Shown here: piece by piece, positions 26,589 through 35,948 of the stretch
Layout: each line of letters opens with the position of its first letter
Position numbering within the stretch: position 1 is the first letter of the stretch
Origin: Thiohalocapsa sp963704155
GTDB taxonomy: Bacteria > Pseudomonadota > Gammaproteobacteria > Chromatiales > Chromatiaceae
NCBI GenBank assembly: GCA_963704155.1
Contig: CAVPHF010000013.1
Coordinates: 167,490-231,489 of the forward strand
Direction: 5' to 3'
DNA length: 64,000 nucleotides
Translations under genes and position numbers: made by a program
The notes under the pieces: model-generated
Told to the model about the DNA's origin: nothing
The model's database searches: none
What the model saw: the letters and a program-made list of their open reading frames with translations, nothing else

Positions 26589-27879
26589 TCAGAACACCAA
26601 CCGCAGGCGCACCCCGGCGATCAACACTGAATCGCGGGAGGCACTCCTTGGCGGGGTCCAGAATGAGTTGCAGGTCGGGGGTGAACTCCAGGTGATCGGT
26701 GAGCTGCATGCGCCAGAAGGCCTCGAGTCCGTACTCGGTGCGGTAGGGCGCGGCGTCCGGCGGCGGATCGAGATTGGGCTCCGGCGAGGCCCGCCAGGCG
26801 GCCAGCCCCAGGGTGTCGTCGTCCCAACCGAAGGGGCGGGTGAACAGAAACCCGGCGGCGAAGACCTGACGGATATCGGTCATGCGGCGCACGGCACGGG
26901 ACCAACGCAGCATCAGGGCATAGTCCTCGCCCAGCTCCTGATCGGCGCTGAAGCCGATGCCCCAGCCCGAGCGCGTGTCGTTCTCCGCCACCTCGATGGC
27001 GTCGATCTGGCTGAGGGTCAGGCGATAGTTGCCGGCGCCGAGGCCGTTGATGCTTGGGGTCAGCGCCGCTTCGCCGATGGCCTGCCAGTCGCCGTCGCCG
27101 GGGGAGCTGAAGTCCACCCAGTCGTCGTCGGCGCTCGCGTCGGCAAAGGTCGCCGACAGAGACCAGCGCTCGCGGCGCAGCTCCAGGTTGATGCCGAGGC
27201 CGCCGTCGGCGACCGTGTAGCCGGCGGTGCTCTCCTTGACCAGCACGCTGTTGAGATAATCGGCACGACCGTCGTGGGCGTAGCGGTTGGTGCCGGCCAG
27301 TTCCGTCAGGCCGAGCTTACCGATGCGCGCGATCAGGCCGCTCGGCAACTGCTGCTCCCACCACAGTAGCGGCAGCCCGGTGAAGTTGGCGTCCTCGCCG
27401 AGATCGCCGTCGTTGGGCTGGGACAGCACGCCCAGATCGTCGGCAAATTGGCCGGTGTTGCGGCTGGTATAGTTGACCAGGTTGGTGACCCACCATTGCA
27501 GCTTGCCCGCGCCATGAACCGGGTCGTCGGTGAGGGTCCAACTGCCGATGAAGTCCAGCTCGGCATTGGCGGTGTTGCCGCCGCCGGGGTCGCGGCTGGT
27601 CTGGAAGATCGGGGCGTAGACGATCTCGAAATCGAGCCCGTGACGCTGGCTCAGACGCCGCTTCATGGCGCTCCAGGCGCTGAGGGGGCCGCCCGGCAGC
27701 TCGATCCAGGCCTCGCGGGCGTCGGGATCGCGGTAGTCGTCCAGCACCCGCAGGCGGTTGAAACCGGCTGGGTCGGCCAGGGACGATGGCGCCGGCTCGG
27801 CAGCACTCCCGGTGCCAACGCCGAGCGCGAGGACGAGCATGAGTCCGCCGCGGTTTCGGCCTGGGCTTGGCGACGGCAT
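26589..27879 (-). pseudogene. Outer-membrane porin (OprB-like), one frameshift at C-terminus
   Basis: Signal peptide after the ATG at 27879 (start overlaps the CDF stop as TGATG), then FNRLRVLDDYRDPDAREAWI and a long alternating beta-strand sequence ending LTDHLEFTPDLQLILDPAK, like carbohydrate-selective porins. After DPAK the frame leaves homology. Removing one G from AAGGAG near 26640 restores a classic porin end, RDSVLIAGVRLRLVF with terminal Phe and stop at 26589. Unrepaired, the frame reads through into the next gene, giving a spurious 1056-residue fusion. About 429 residues when repaired. Confidence 0.75.
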
Positions 27880-28841
27880 CATCGCGACGGCCACCCGTCA
27901 AGGGTCGGCTCCAGAAGGCGAAAGGGCGGGCTGGCCGTGGCGACCACCTCGCAGCGAACCGGCTTGCCGGCGCGTGCGAAGGCACCGGCCAGCGCCTCCC
28001 GGAGCAGGTCCAGCGTGGCGCCTTCAACCGGCGTCAGCGGCTCGACGTAGAAGACGGCAAAGTGGGTTCGTCCAAACTTGGTGACGGCAAGATCGAGGAG
28101 CCTGAAGGGTTGTCGGTCCAAGACCTCGGCGGCGAGTTCACGACCGAGCTTGAGCGCCTCCGGTGAGGCCGATGCGCCCGCAATCTCCCTGAGTGCGGCG
28201 CGCAACAGGCCGAGTGGCTGAGGCAGCATCAGCAGCTCCAGTACCAGCACGATCAGGGCGTCGGCAATGGGGATCAGAACCTCCGCCGGCGTACCCACCA
28301 GCAGCGGGGTGAGCAGCAGGGCGCCGCCGGCGCCAGCGCTCAGCGCCCCGTCCACCAGCGCGGCACGGGTCTCGGTGCGCAGCAGGTCGCTGCGCCTGCC
28401 GGTGCGCCGCCAGGCGCGGTGATACTGCCAGGCGAGCCCGACGCAGATCACGACCATCGCCACCGTGTAGACCAGAATGGGACCGAGAACCAGGGACGGC
28501 ACCTCGCCGCCCGATAGATAGACGAAGATCTTCTCGCCGGAGCCAACGAGGGCGAAGACGAGGATGCCGATCAGCACGAGCGCACGAAACGTGACGTAGA
28601 GCGACTCGTAGGCGTCATAGCCAAACGGATAGCGTTGGTCCGCCGGGCGTCGCACGGTGCGGGCAATGCGCGCGGCGAGGAGGGCGGAAAAAAAGTTGAC
28701 CCCGGAGTAGAGGCCGTCGACCAACAGCGCATCGGAGCGCGAGAGGATCGCTGCCGTCACGCCCGCCGCGGCCATGAAGAGGCTCGACCACTGACCCACC
28801 GCCAGGGCGCGCGTCTCGATCGCGGTCGTTTCGTCTGTCAT
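27879..28841 (-). CDS. Cation diffusion facilitator family transporter
   Basis: 320 residues with six membrane helices in the first ~215 residues and a soluble C-terminal domain. Helix II carries DALLVDGLYSGVNF and helix V carries ALVDGALSAG, the paired Asp sites of CDF metal/proton antiporters, although the usual HxxxD pairs are altered to DxxxS-type. Also PFGYDAYESL between helices III and IV. Metal specificity cannot be read. First gene of the unit CDF, porin, DMFase-like; divergent from the AraC gene 90 bases away. Confidence 0.82.
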   Translation of the reverse strand: MTDETTAIETRALAVGQWSSLFMAAAGVTAAILSRSDALLVDGLYSGVNFFSALLAARIARTVRRPADQRYPFGYDAYESLYVTFRALVLIGILVFALVGSGEKIFVYLSGGEVPSLVLGPILVYTVAMVVICVGLAWQYHRAWRRTGRRSDLLRTETRAALVDGALSAGAGGALLLTPLLVGTPAEVLIPIADALIVLVLELLMLPQPLGLLRAALREIAGASASPEALKLGRELAAEVLDRQPFRLLDLAVTKFGRTHFAVFYVEPLTPVEGATLDLLREALAGAFARAGKPVRCEVVATASPPFRLLEPTLDGWPSR

Positions 28842-28931
28842 CTGGATACTGTCATCGGGTGCAACGCGGTGGGTCGGTCGCGCACCTTAAGAAATGACAG
28901 GTATCAATGAAAAGCCGTATCTTGCCAATCT

Positions 28932-29928
28932 GTGCAGCCCGAGCGCGCGCGGTCGCGCCAGACAACCGGGGGAACGGGAGTAACGACACTGATCGCCGAA
29001 GCATCGATTGCGACGAACGACGTCGACGAACTGTTTTCGTGGGCACAGGGCTGGGACTTCGAGATCTTCCAACTGTCTCCGGGGCCGCTGGGTTATCACT
29101 CCCGCACCGTCCAGCTGCCCGGGCTGCGGCTGAATTGGGAGTGCAGCGCGCAACGTCTGCGAGGGTCGCCACCGGATGCGGCAGGACTCACTGTTCGTCT
29201 CGCTGGCGATAGCGGCGGTGCGCCCGCCGATGTGGAAGGGATGCGCGGTGGCGGCGAATCAGCTCTTGGTCTTCGGGGCCGACGAGCACGAACTCGTCAC
29301 GCCCGAAGGCATGCGTGGCCTGAACATCGAGGTTGCCCCGGCGCTGCTGGACGCCTGGGGATTACAGGCACCCCCCGGCGGTTTGCTGGACATCGAGCCG
29401 GCGGCGATGGGTCGGTTGTTGATCGCCTGTCGGCGGGCACGCGACCTGACCGGTGAGACCGCGGCACCTCCAACAGCAACGGCCGTCCAGGCCGCTCGCG
29501 AACACATCCTTGGGTGCCTGATCGAGGCCCTGCTGAGCGGCGGCGGGGTCGCTGTTGCGCCGGTTGCCGTCATGTCAACCAGCGATGCCCGCCGGTTCGG
29601 CCTTGTCAAACGCGCCGAGGCGGCAGCGCTGCGATGCGGCCCTGAGCTCGATGTCGCGGGATTGGCGGACGAACTGCACACCTCGCGACGCACCCTGCAC
29701 CGCGCGATCAAGGACTGGTCCGGGATCGGGCCCCAGGCCTACTTCCAGATACTACGGCTGCATCGATTTCGCCGTCGACTCCTGCTTGGGCGTTCCGACG
29801 AACCCATCACCACGGTGGCTTACGCCCAGGGTTTCGAGAACATGGGCCGACTCGCCCAACTCTACCGCCGCTTCTTCGGCGAGCTGCCGAGCCAGACACG
29901 GGGTCACGTCAAGCGGTCGATCCGCTGA
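28932..29928 (+). pseudogene. AraC-family regulator, frameshifted
   Basis: The N-terminal sensor part (DVDELFSWAQGWDFEIFQLS, then LPGLRLNWECSAQRLR) lies in one frame and the rest (VSLAIAAVRPPMWKGCAVAA onward) in the next, with a one-base shift near 29170. The C-terminal AraC helix-turn-helix pair is complete: DVAGLADELHTSRRTLHRAI and EPITTVAYAQGFENMGRLAQ with YRRFFGELPS. About 310 residues if repaired. Divergent from the CDF-porin-DMFase operon and a natural candidate for its regulator. Confidence 0.78.
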
Positions 29929-30018
29929 CTAACGCGCAATTGAGGGACGCGCGCGACGGCGCGCAACCCATCAGCGCGCGCCACTCCGATCGCGTGGCCG
30001 CAATGTGAAAAAATCAGC

Positions 30019-30625
30019 TACCACCCCCACAGGGGGTGGTTTGATGAAGGCCCCCAAAGGGGGCCATGCGGGCATGAAAGGGCCTAAAGGCCCTGGAGAC
30101 GCAGCTGTTCCTGACGCTGTTCCTCCACTTCCTGATCTCGGATGTAAGCGCGGATCTTCTCCTCGTCCAAACCAATGGTGCTCACGCAGTACCCTCGTGC
30201 CCAGAAATGCAGGCCCGTGAAGTTGCGCTTCTGCCCAAGAAACTGACGATGGATCCTGATCGCTGACTTCCCTTTCAGGAACCCCACAGTGTTCGCCACG
30301 CTGTACTTCGGTGGGATGCTCAGGCACAAGTGGATGTGGTCCGGCATCGCATGCCCTTCCACGATCTCCACGCCTTGCTGGTGGCACAGCTCCCGCAGAA
30401 TCCCTCCGATCTGCCGGCGCAACGACCCGTAGATCGAGCGGCGGCGGTACTTCGGCACAAACACGATGTGGTACTTGCAGTACCATCTCACGTGGGACTG
30501 GCTCTGCCATTCTCTCATGATGATCTCTCTCCAGTTTGGCTAACGGGAGGGAGATCATCGACTTCCCCTCAGCACGCCGGAACGGCAGAGCCTTGAGGAG
30601 TCCACCGCCAAAGGCGGTGGCTTAC
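30019..30625 (-). mobile_element. IS200/IS605-type element, tnpA only
   Basis: Minus-strand element with subterminal hairpins at both ends, the sites used by TnpA on single-stranded DNA. Right-end hairpins: ACCACCCCC/GGGGGTGGT at 30020-30040, GGCCCCC/GGGGGCC at 30049-30065, AGGGCC/GGCCCT at 30079-30094. Left-end hairpin: CCACCGCC/GGCGGTGG at 30602-30620. No terminal inverted repeats or target duplication, as expected. No tnpB. Exact ends are estimates. Confidence 0.75.
30084..30518 (-). CDS. tnpA: IS200/IS605 family transposase TnpA
   Basis: 144 residues, full length. Y1 HUH transposase: FVPKYRRRSIYG, the metal-binding HUH motif in MPDHIHLCLSIPP, and the nucleophile tyrosine near the end in ARGYCVSTIGLDEEKIRAYI. 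Cuts and rejoins single-stranded DNA at the left and right ends. Intact, so the element may be active. Confidence 0.93.
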   Translation of the reverse strand: MREWQSQSHVRWYCKYHIVFVPKYRRRSIYGSLRRQIGGILRELCHQQGVEIVEGHAMPDHIHLCLSIPPKYSVANTVGFLKGKSAIRIHRQFLGQKRNFTGLHFWARGYCVSTIGLDEEKIRAYIRDQEVEEQRQEQLRLQGL

Positions 30626-30886
30626 CTGTTGTGAGTTAAACGGACTGTCGGTCGACGTGAACGGGAGGCCGTGCATGGCCGAGAGCCGTAAGTCGGCTCC
30701 CTGCCAACGAGTGCCTGCTTCCTGTCCCACAGCGGACGCACCGAGTAGGGGCGCGACTGTCCGCTCCTGGCCGTTATGTAGAGTTCGCATTTATGTTGAG
30801 TTGTCGCGCGGATGCCGCGGCTGGTGGGCATCGACTCGATCGTGGCTCTACATAGTTTCAGGTCCCGGAGAAAGCGCATCAGCTCG
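30626..30886. other. Gene-free stretch with CTCTACATA-type repeats
   Basis: No gene supported. Contains the left inverted-repeat arm (30769-30800) and another short copy CTCTACATA at 30846-30854. Confidence 0.5.
30769..30800 (+). repeat. Inverted repeat, left arm
   Basis: 32 bases beginning GGCCGTTATGTAGAGTTC, matched 30/32 by the reverse complement of 31194-31225. Built from two TTATGT(A/T)GAG units. The arms enclose the integrase remnant. Confidence 0.85.
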
Positions 30887-31060
30887 TCAGGCGCCCGTTA
30901 GCGCGTCGATGCGCTTGCGGCCTCCTGGAGGCGGGTAGAAGCGGTTGGCTTCATCGTCAGATGGGGCCTCGACATAGCGGCGCGTGGTTGTCGTGCTCTC
31001 ATGCCCCAGTCAGAGCGCGAACACGCCCAAGGCGACTGGGAGTGCAGCATATGCACGGCT
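30887..31060 (-). pseudogene. Tyrosine recombinase/integrase, C-terminal remnant
   Basis: Reads VALGVFAL, then an in-frame TGA where the family has Trp, then LGHESTTTTRRYVEA..SDDEANRF. LGHxSxxTTxxYxxA is the C-terminal box with the active-site His and the nucleophilic Tyr of tyrosine recombinases. The rest of the protein upstream is not found. Lies between two nearly identical inverted repeats. Confidence 0.65.
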
Positions 31061-31193
31061 GTCGACGGCGGCGGAGTACCGCATCGTGTGAGAATGACAC
31101 GCCGGAAGGCCGGAAAATTATGTTGAGGTAATAGTAGCAAAAACCCTAGAAAGACGAACGATTACCGTTGGTTACCAAACCTCGGGATCGAAG

Positions 31194-31225
31194 CTCTACA
31201 TAAATGTGAACTCTACATAACGGCC
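31194..31225 (-). repeat. Inverted repeat, right arm
   Basis: The reverse complement matches 30769-30800 at 30 of 32 positions. Adjoins the palindrome at 31221-31252. Confidence 0.85.
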
Positions 31226-31252
31226 ATTATGTTGAGCTCAACATAATGGCCG
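31221..31252. repeat. Perfect 32-bp palindrome
   Basis: Two perfect 16-base arms, left arm CGGCCATTATGTTGAG (31221-31236), with no spacer. It uses the same TTATGT(A/T)GAG half-site as the inverted repeats beside it, arranged head to head. Confidence 0.95.
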
Positions 31253-32014
31253 ATTGCGGACACCATGACCGACCGCATCAAGCCACGGTAGGTTGTCCAG
31301 CACGGAACTGTTCTTGCCGGTGGAGCAAACCGGCATGGCCATCCCGGATCAGTCCAAGAACTTTCCGCGGAATACATTGACCGTTATCACTCGCGGCTCC
31401 GGCTTGGGCCGTGCGTGTCGCTGAGGTGCTCCCGTGGGTGGCTACTTGGACAGAACGGACAGCAGCCCCTCGACTACAGCCTGGCTGCCGGCGCCGATCG
31501 CGAAGGCCTCGACGTAGTCGGTGGGGTTGGCGCCGAATGGGCCGCGCGCCGACAGTCGAACCGTCTGCGGTATCCAGACCACCAACCGCGCGAGCAGAGT
31601 CCTGGTATTGATCAGTCCGGCACGACGGAACGCGCTTCGCCGAGACCTTAGCGGCCGATGTCGATGATCGCCTCGCCGGAACCGAGAAGCAGGACGTCGC
31701 CCGGCTCACCGGCAGCACCGAGATCGACCACGGTGCGCACCCTGCAGTTGCCCGGCAGCGCTTACCAATGGGGAATGCTGCCGGCCTCGCGCAGCCGCTC
31801 CGCGTCGCTGGCCAGGGGGATCCATCGCCGAAGTCGAGCCGCACCGGTGCGCTGGGGCGGTCCGAGTTCGACGCGCGGTCGCAGTTCGGCAAGGCCCCCG
31901 CGCGCCTCGGCCAGTTTGCGCTGCTCGCCGATGAAGCTCGTGCTGCTAAGCTGGCAAGCTCACGACCGCGGCCTAAACGCCGTCATGAAACGTCGGGGTC
32001 AGATCTAGTCTCCC

Positions 32015-32527
32015 CTAGCCGGCCGAGTGGTGAGCCGCGGCAATGTCGCGATACAAAGCGGCATCGTCACCGCTGAAACAGCAAACGACGATGCGACGGA
32101 ACCGCTCCTGCTGCGCCCGCATGGCCTGCAACGCGATACCGGCGGCGCGGTCCTTGGGGAAGCGGTAGACGCCGGTACTGATGGCCGGGAAGGCGATGCT
32201 GCCTACACCATGCTCGGCGGCAAGCGCGAAGCTCGCGTCGTAGCAGGCGCGCAGCAACGCGGCTTCTTGCCGTTGGCCGCCGTGCCAGACCGGTCCGACG
32301 GTATGGATCACCCAGCGGGCCGGCAAGCGAAAGCCCGGCGTGATACGCGCCTCGCCAGTGGGGCAGCCGCCGATAGCGCGACAGGCCTCCAGCAACTCAG
32401 GTCCAGCGGCGTAATGAATGGCACCGTCCACACCGCCGCCGCCGAGAAGCGACTCGTTGGCGGCATTGACGATGGAATCGACGGCCAGGCGCGTGATGTC
32501 TTCGACGATGATCTCGATAACGGACAT
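32015..32527 (-). CDS. Macro-domain protein (O-acetyl-ADP-ribose deacetylase-like)
   Basis: 170 residues, a single macro domain. DSIVNAANESLLGGGGVDGA is the ADP-ribose-binding loop with the catalytic Asn/Asp pair; the second loop is FPAISTGVYRFP. MacroD/YmdB-type enzymes hydrolyse O-acetyl-ADP-ribose and remove mono-ADP-ribose from proteins or nucleic acids. Full length. Stands alone between decayed mobile DNA and the methyltransferase operon. Confidence 0.94.
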   Translation of the reverse strand: MSVIEIIVEDITRLAVDSIVNAANESLLGGGGVDGAIHYAAGPELLEACRAIGGCPTGEARITPGFRLPARWVIHTVGPVWHGGQRQEAALLRACYDASFALAAEHGVGSIAFPAISTGVYRFPKDRAAGIALQAMRAQQERFRRIVVCCFSGDDAALYRDIAAAHHSAG

Positions 32528-32746
32528 ACAGAGTGCCCTTGCGTGAAGTCGGCGAGGCAGCCAAGCTGATCGCTCGGGTCCTTGCGAATTCTAACGGTCC
32601 GCGGAGTCGCGAGCGAACCCGATACTCGAACGGCTCCCAAGCGATGCGTTTCGCCCCGTCCGGTCGCCGGCACAAACCCGCGACCGGGACATCGCCGCCC
32701 CGTTCACCATTTGTACGCGGGCTTGCTCAGCCGCCACGACCGCTCG

Positions 32747-35168
32747 CTACTCGAAACCAGAACCTCGCGACTTCCCCGGATACAAGACCGGCAGCAACAG
32801 GTAGCCGACCGCGGCGATCGCGATCAGCCCGCGGAAGCCGAGATCGGGTGCGAGGACTGCCGCGCTTGCGGCACTGATCACCGAGGCGCAGCCATTGATG
32901 CCCCAGGCCCAAGGGAATCAGGCGTGGTGAAATGCCACCAAAGCGACGCAGACCGACGGCGAATGGAACACCCATCGCGAACGCGAGCGGGGCGAGCAGC
33001 ATCGTTGCCAGCAGCAGTCGGACGGGGAACGGCCAGCCGAGGGCGCTGGTCAGCACCGCGGAACCGGTCAGGGCAAAGACCGCCGCAAACACCCCGATCA
33101 CCGCAACGGCCGCCAACAACGGGCGAGCCGTCGCCCGGTCGTCGACCCGTTGCACCCACAGGCTGCCCAGGCCGGCGAACAACAAGAAGGTGCTCGAGCG
33201 CGATCGCCGCGGCATACAGGGGTTGATCGAGGAATAGCTCCAGGTGCTGAATCCAGGCGATCTCGGTAAACAGGAAGGCGGGACCCAACAGCAGGAAATA
33301 GCCCAGCGTCCGCAGTTTGATCCTGGTACCCAAGTCCGCGGACGGACCGCCGCGCAGCACGATCAGCGGCAGCATGATCAGCAGCACGCTGCTGACGAGC
33401 GCAAACAGCAGCGTCAGCGCGGCGATGACGAGTGCGTTGTCCACCTGCCGTAGCCGAACGCCGTCCACGTGAACGATCGGCATCCAGCAGACCGTGCCAG
33501 CGCGACGACCGGTTCGGAAAGGGTCGATCGTCACTGATCGGGCTGAGATCGATGTCATCCGATCGCGGTTGCGCAGCGCCGAGCACGCTCGCCGCGCCGG
33601 CAAAGTAGACCGGCGTCTGCAATTGCTGGAAGCGATTGACCTCGTCGATCGAGAGGTCCGGCAGCCAGACCAGGTCGAAGCCCCAGGCGTCGGCAAAGCC
33701 GCGGATCTCGGTCAGCCGTGCCGGCTCCAGCGGGCGCGCCGTGATCAAGATCTGAAACCGCTGCCAAGCGCGCACCATGGCCAGGTGATCGGCCGGTTCT
33801 CGGATGCCCAGGTCTTGCAACGCGGCCCGCGCGGTCGCGAGCAGGCGCAGCGAGAGCCCGGGCGGCAGACGGGTCGGCGCCTCGATTGCGATCATGCCCG
33901 CGGGTGTGAGCCGCTGCAGGTAGGCCGAGAGGGCCTCGCGCGTCAACGCATAGTCGATCTGAAGCGCATCCAGTCCGCCCGGCTCCGCGTCCGCGACCAG
34001 CGTGATCAGATCGAAGCGCTCGCCGCGCTGGGCGCCGAAGCCGCGGGCCGTGAGCCGCTCCCACCTGACCGTCGACGACTCGCAGCTGGTGCGGTTCAGG
34101 TGCCGATAGGTCCCGCAATACACCGCTTGACGATTCGGGTCCTGCTCGATGGCCAAGACGCGCGACGCGCCAAGGGTCACGGCCTGCTGGACGCGATCAT
34201 CCATCGCGGCATCGATGGCAGCGACGGTCGGCGCCTGCAACAAGCGATAGGGCAGCGCCGACAGGCGCTCCGCCAGGATTGGTGATGGCGGTTCGAGCGC
34301 GTCGAAGTCGCTGATCACGCCTGTCGCGTCGCCATCGGTGAAGACCGCGAGTTGACGGGGCAGCTCCGCGCCGCTGTGCAGACTGAGACCGGGTGCATAG
34401 CGGCTGGGCACCCGGTCGTTGCGGACCACGTCGATCACACCGCTGACGCCGTTGCGGTGGTGGTCGATGGTGGCGCCCAGTGTCGTCATCGCGCGCGACA
34501 AGTCTTTATATGCCGCGGGTTGGACCCGCGTCAGGTCACTGAACCCAATCAGCACCAGCAGGACGGCGGCGACGGACGACACCGCCCTCGGGTGCCAGCG
34601 CAGCCGTGTCGCGGCGAGCAGGGTCACGCCCAAGCCGAGGGCGAGTATCCCGAGCAGGGCGGCCGCCGGAGCAAGGAATGTGACCGCCACGCTCAACGCA
34701 AGCGCACCGAGCGCGGCCCCGAGCAGATCGACGCCATAGACGCGCGGGATTTGCGTGCGGTACTGCGCCAGCACCAGACCGATGCAGTTCGCCGCGGCGA
34801 AGAAGGGCACCGCCAGCACGAGCAGCATCGCGGCCAGCCAGCCGACCTGCCGCAGGTCCCAGAGCAAGGCCTGCGGATCGAACGGCAGCCGTTGCGCGAT
34901 CCAGACGCAGACGACGGCGGACAGCGCAAACATCGCCGCATTGACCACCAGCGCGGCAGCAAAGTGGCGCTGGAGCCGCTCGCCGGCGATGGTCGAGAAA
35001 GGAGCCGCTGGCGCCGTAGCCGAGCAGCGCCAGACAGATCGCTGTGGCGACCAGGTGATGCCAGTGTACGATCGCGAAGATGCGCGTCAGCAACAGCTCA
35101 TAGGCCAGCGCGGCTGCCGAGATCAGCAGGATCACCAGCAGCGGCGGGCCTTGGTGCGACGGGCGCAT
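32747..35168 (-). pseudogene. Membrane spermidine-synthase-like methyltransferase, four frameshifts
   Basis: Repaired length about 805 residues. N-terminal membrane part: ILLISAAALAYELLLTRIFA, ATAICLALLGYGASGSF, then several helices to about 230 (shift near 34990). A soluble Rossmann-like domain follows with VTLGASRVLAIEQDPNRQAV, FDLITLVADAEPGG and LTPAGMIAIEAPTRLP; then, after shifts near 33500, 33210 and 32910, further helices (LVIAALTLLFALVSSVLLIM; GLIAIAAVGYLLLPVLYPGK) to a stop at 32747. The plan resembles membrane-embedded spermine/spermidine-synthase-like proteins. Last gene of the ahcY-pcm-pcm operon. Four shifts with conserved sequence on each side suggest recent breakage or sequence errors. 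Confidence 0.65.
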
Positions 35169-35179
35169 CGCCGGTCTCG

Positions 35180-35923
35180 TCAACGGGTACCCGTGAGCGG
35201 CACGAAGGCAACCGGCAGTATCTCCTGGGTGTGCACCTTGCCGTCCTGGTCCTTGACGACCCGAACGAGCTTCTGGGTGAGATAACGATTGCCGATCGGG
35301 ATCAACATGCGCCCGCCCGGCTTGAGTTGCCGGATCAGCGGTGGCGGGATGTGGTCGCTGGCGGCGGTGACGACGATCGCATCGAAGGGTGCGAATTCCG
35401 GCCACCCACGGTAGCCATCGCCAATGCGCGTGTGCACCCGGTCATAGCCGAGCTCGTCGAGCACCTCCCGCGCGCGTGCGCCGAGTTCCGGGACGATCTC
35501 CACGCTGTAGACCTCGGCCCCCATTTCGGCCAGCACGGCGGCCTGATAGCCCGATCCGGTGCCGAGTTCGAATACCCGGTCGCCCGGTTCAACCCCCAGC
35601 AGCTCGGTCATCGTCGCCACGATCAGGGGCTGAGAGATGGTCTGGCCGTAACCGATGGGGAGCGGCCGGTTCTCATACGCGCGTGGCCTTTGCTCGACCG
35701 GTACGAAGCGGTGTCGCGGCACGCTGCGCAGCGCGTTGCGGACGGCCGGGGAGAGCTGGTCGAAGCCGAGTTCGCCGTGCAGAAGCCCTACCTGCTGTTC
35801 GACGGTCTCCCATAGCGTCCTGCTGGGCAGCGGGTCGGCATCCTGGTCTGATGCCAAGCTCAGCGGTGCGACGCCGGCCGACATCGCCACGCATGTGGCA
35901 AGCAAGCGCTGGAGAGTCTGCAT
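35180..35923 (-). CDS. pcm: Protein-L-isoaspartate O-methyltransferase, exported
   Basis: 247 residues. Starts with a signal peptide (MQTLQRLLATCVAMSAGVAP..SLA), so it is predicted to be periplasmic, unlike the cytoplasmic copy next to it. Methylates isoaspartyl residues to start repair of damaged proteins. Motifs: YENRPLPIGYGQTISQP, SAM motif I FELGTGSGYQAAVLAEMG, FDAIVVTAAS. SAM is not known in the periplasm, so either the signal is used as an anchor or SAM is supplied there. 25 bases after the cytoplasmic pcm. Confidence 0.9.
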   Translation of the reverse strand: MQTLQRLLATCVAMSAGVAPLSLASDQDADPLPSRTLWETVEQQVGLLHGELGFDQLSPAVRNALRSVPRHRFVPVEQRPRAYENRPLPIGYGQTISQPLIVATMTELLGVEPGDRVFELGTGSGYQAAVLAEMGAEVYSVEIVPELGARAREVLDELGYDRVHTRIGDGYRGWPEFAPFDAIVVTAASDHIPPPLIRQLKPGGRMLIPIGNRYLTQKLVRVVKDQDGKVHTQEILPVAFVPLTGTR

Positions 35924-35948
35924 GATCCCTCCTGTTGGTTGGAAAGTC

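Larger units (their letters stand above)
31061..32014. other. Decayed DNA without an intact gene
   Basis: Contains the right inverted-repeat arm and the 32-bp palindrome. Further on, two minus-strand pieces look like genuine but degenerate protein: about 31442-31640 (FRRAGLINTRTLLARLVVWI, ARGPFGANPTDYVEAFAIGA, stop at 31442) and about 31650-31830 (RVRTVVDLGAAGEPGDVLLL). They are in different frames and I do not recognise the family. Confidence 0.4.

Noticed and set aside
24724..27894. A single 1056-residue porin-amidase fusion protein
   Set aside because: The junction is low-complexity read-through; the other frame holds a normal porin C-terminus with stop, and the second half begins with its own signal peptide.
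31278..31892. 204-residue minus-strand frame
   Set aside because: Ser/Arg/Ala/Pro-rich shadow; the protein-like signals in this stretch lie in other frames and are interrupted.
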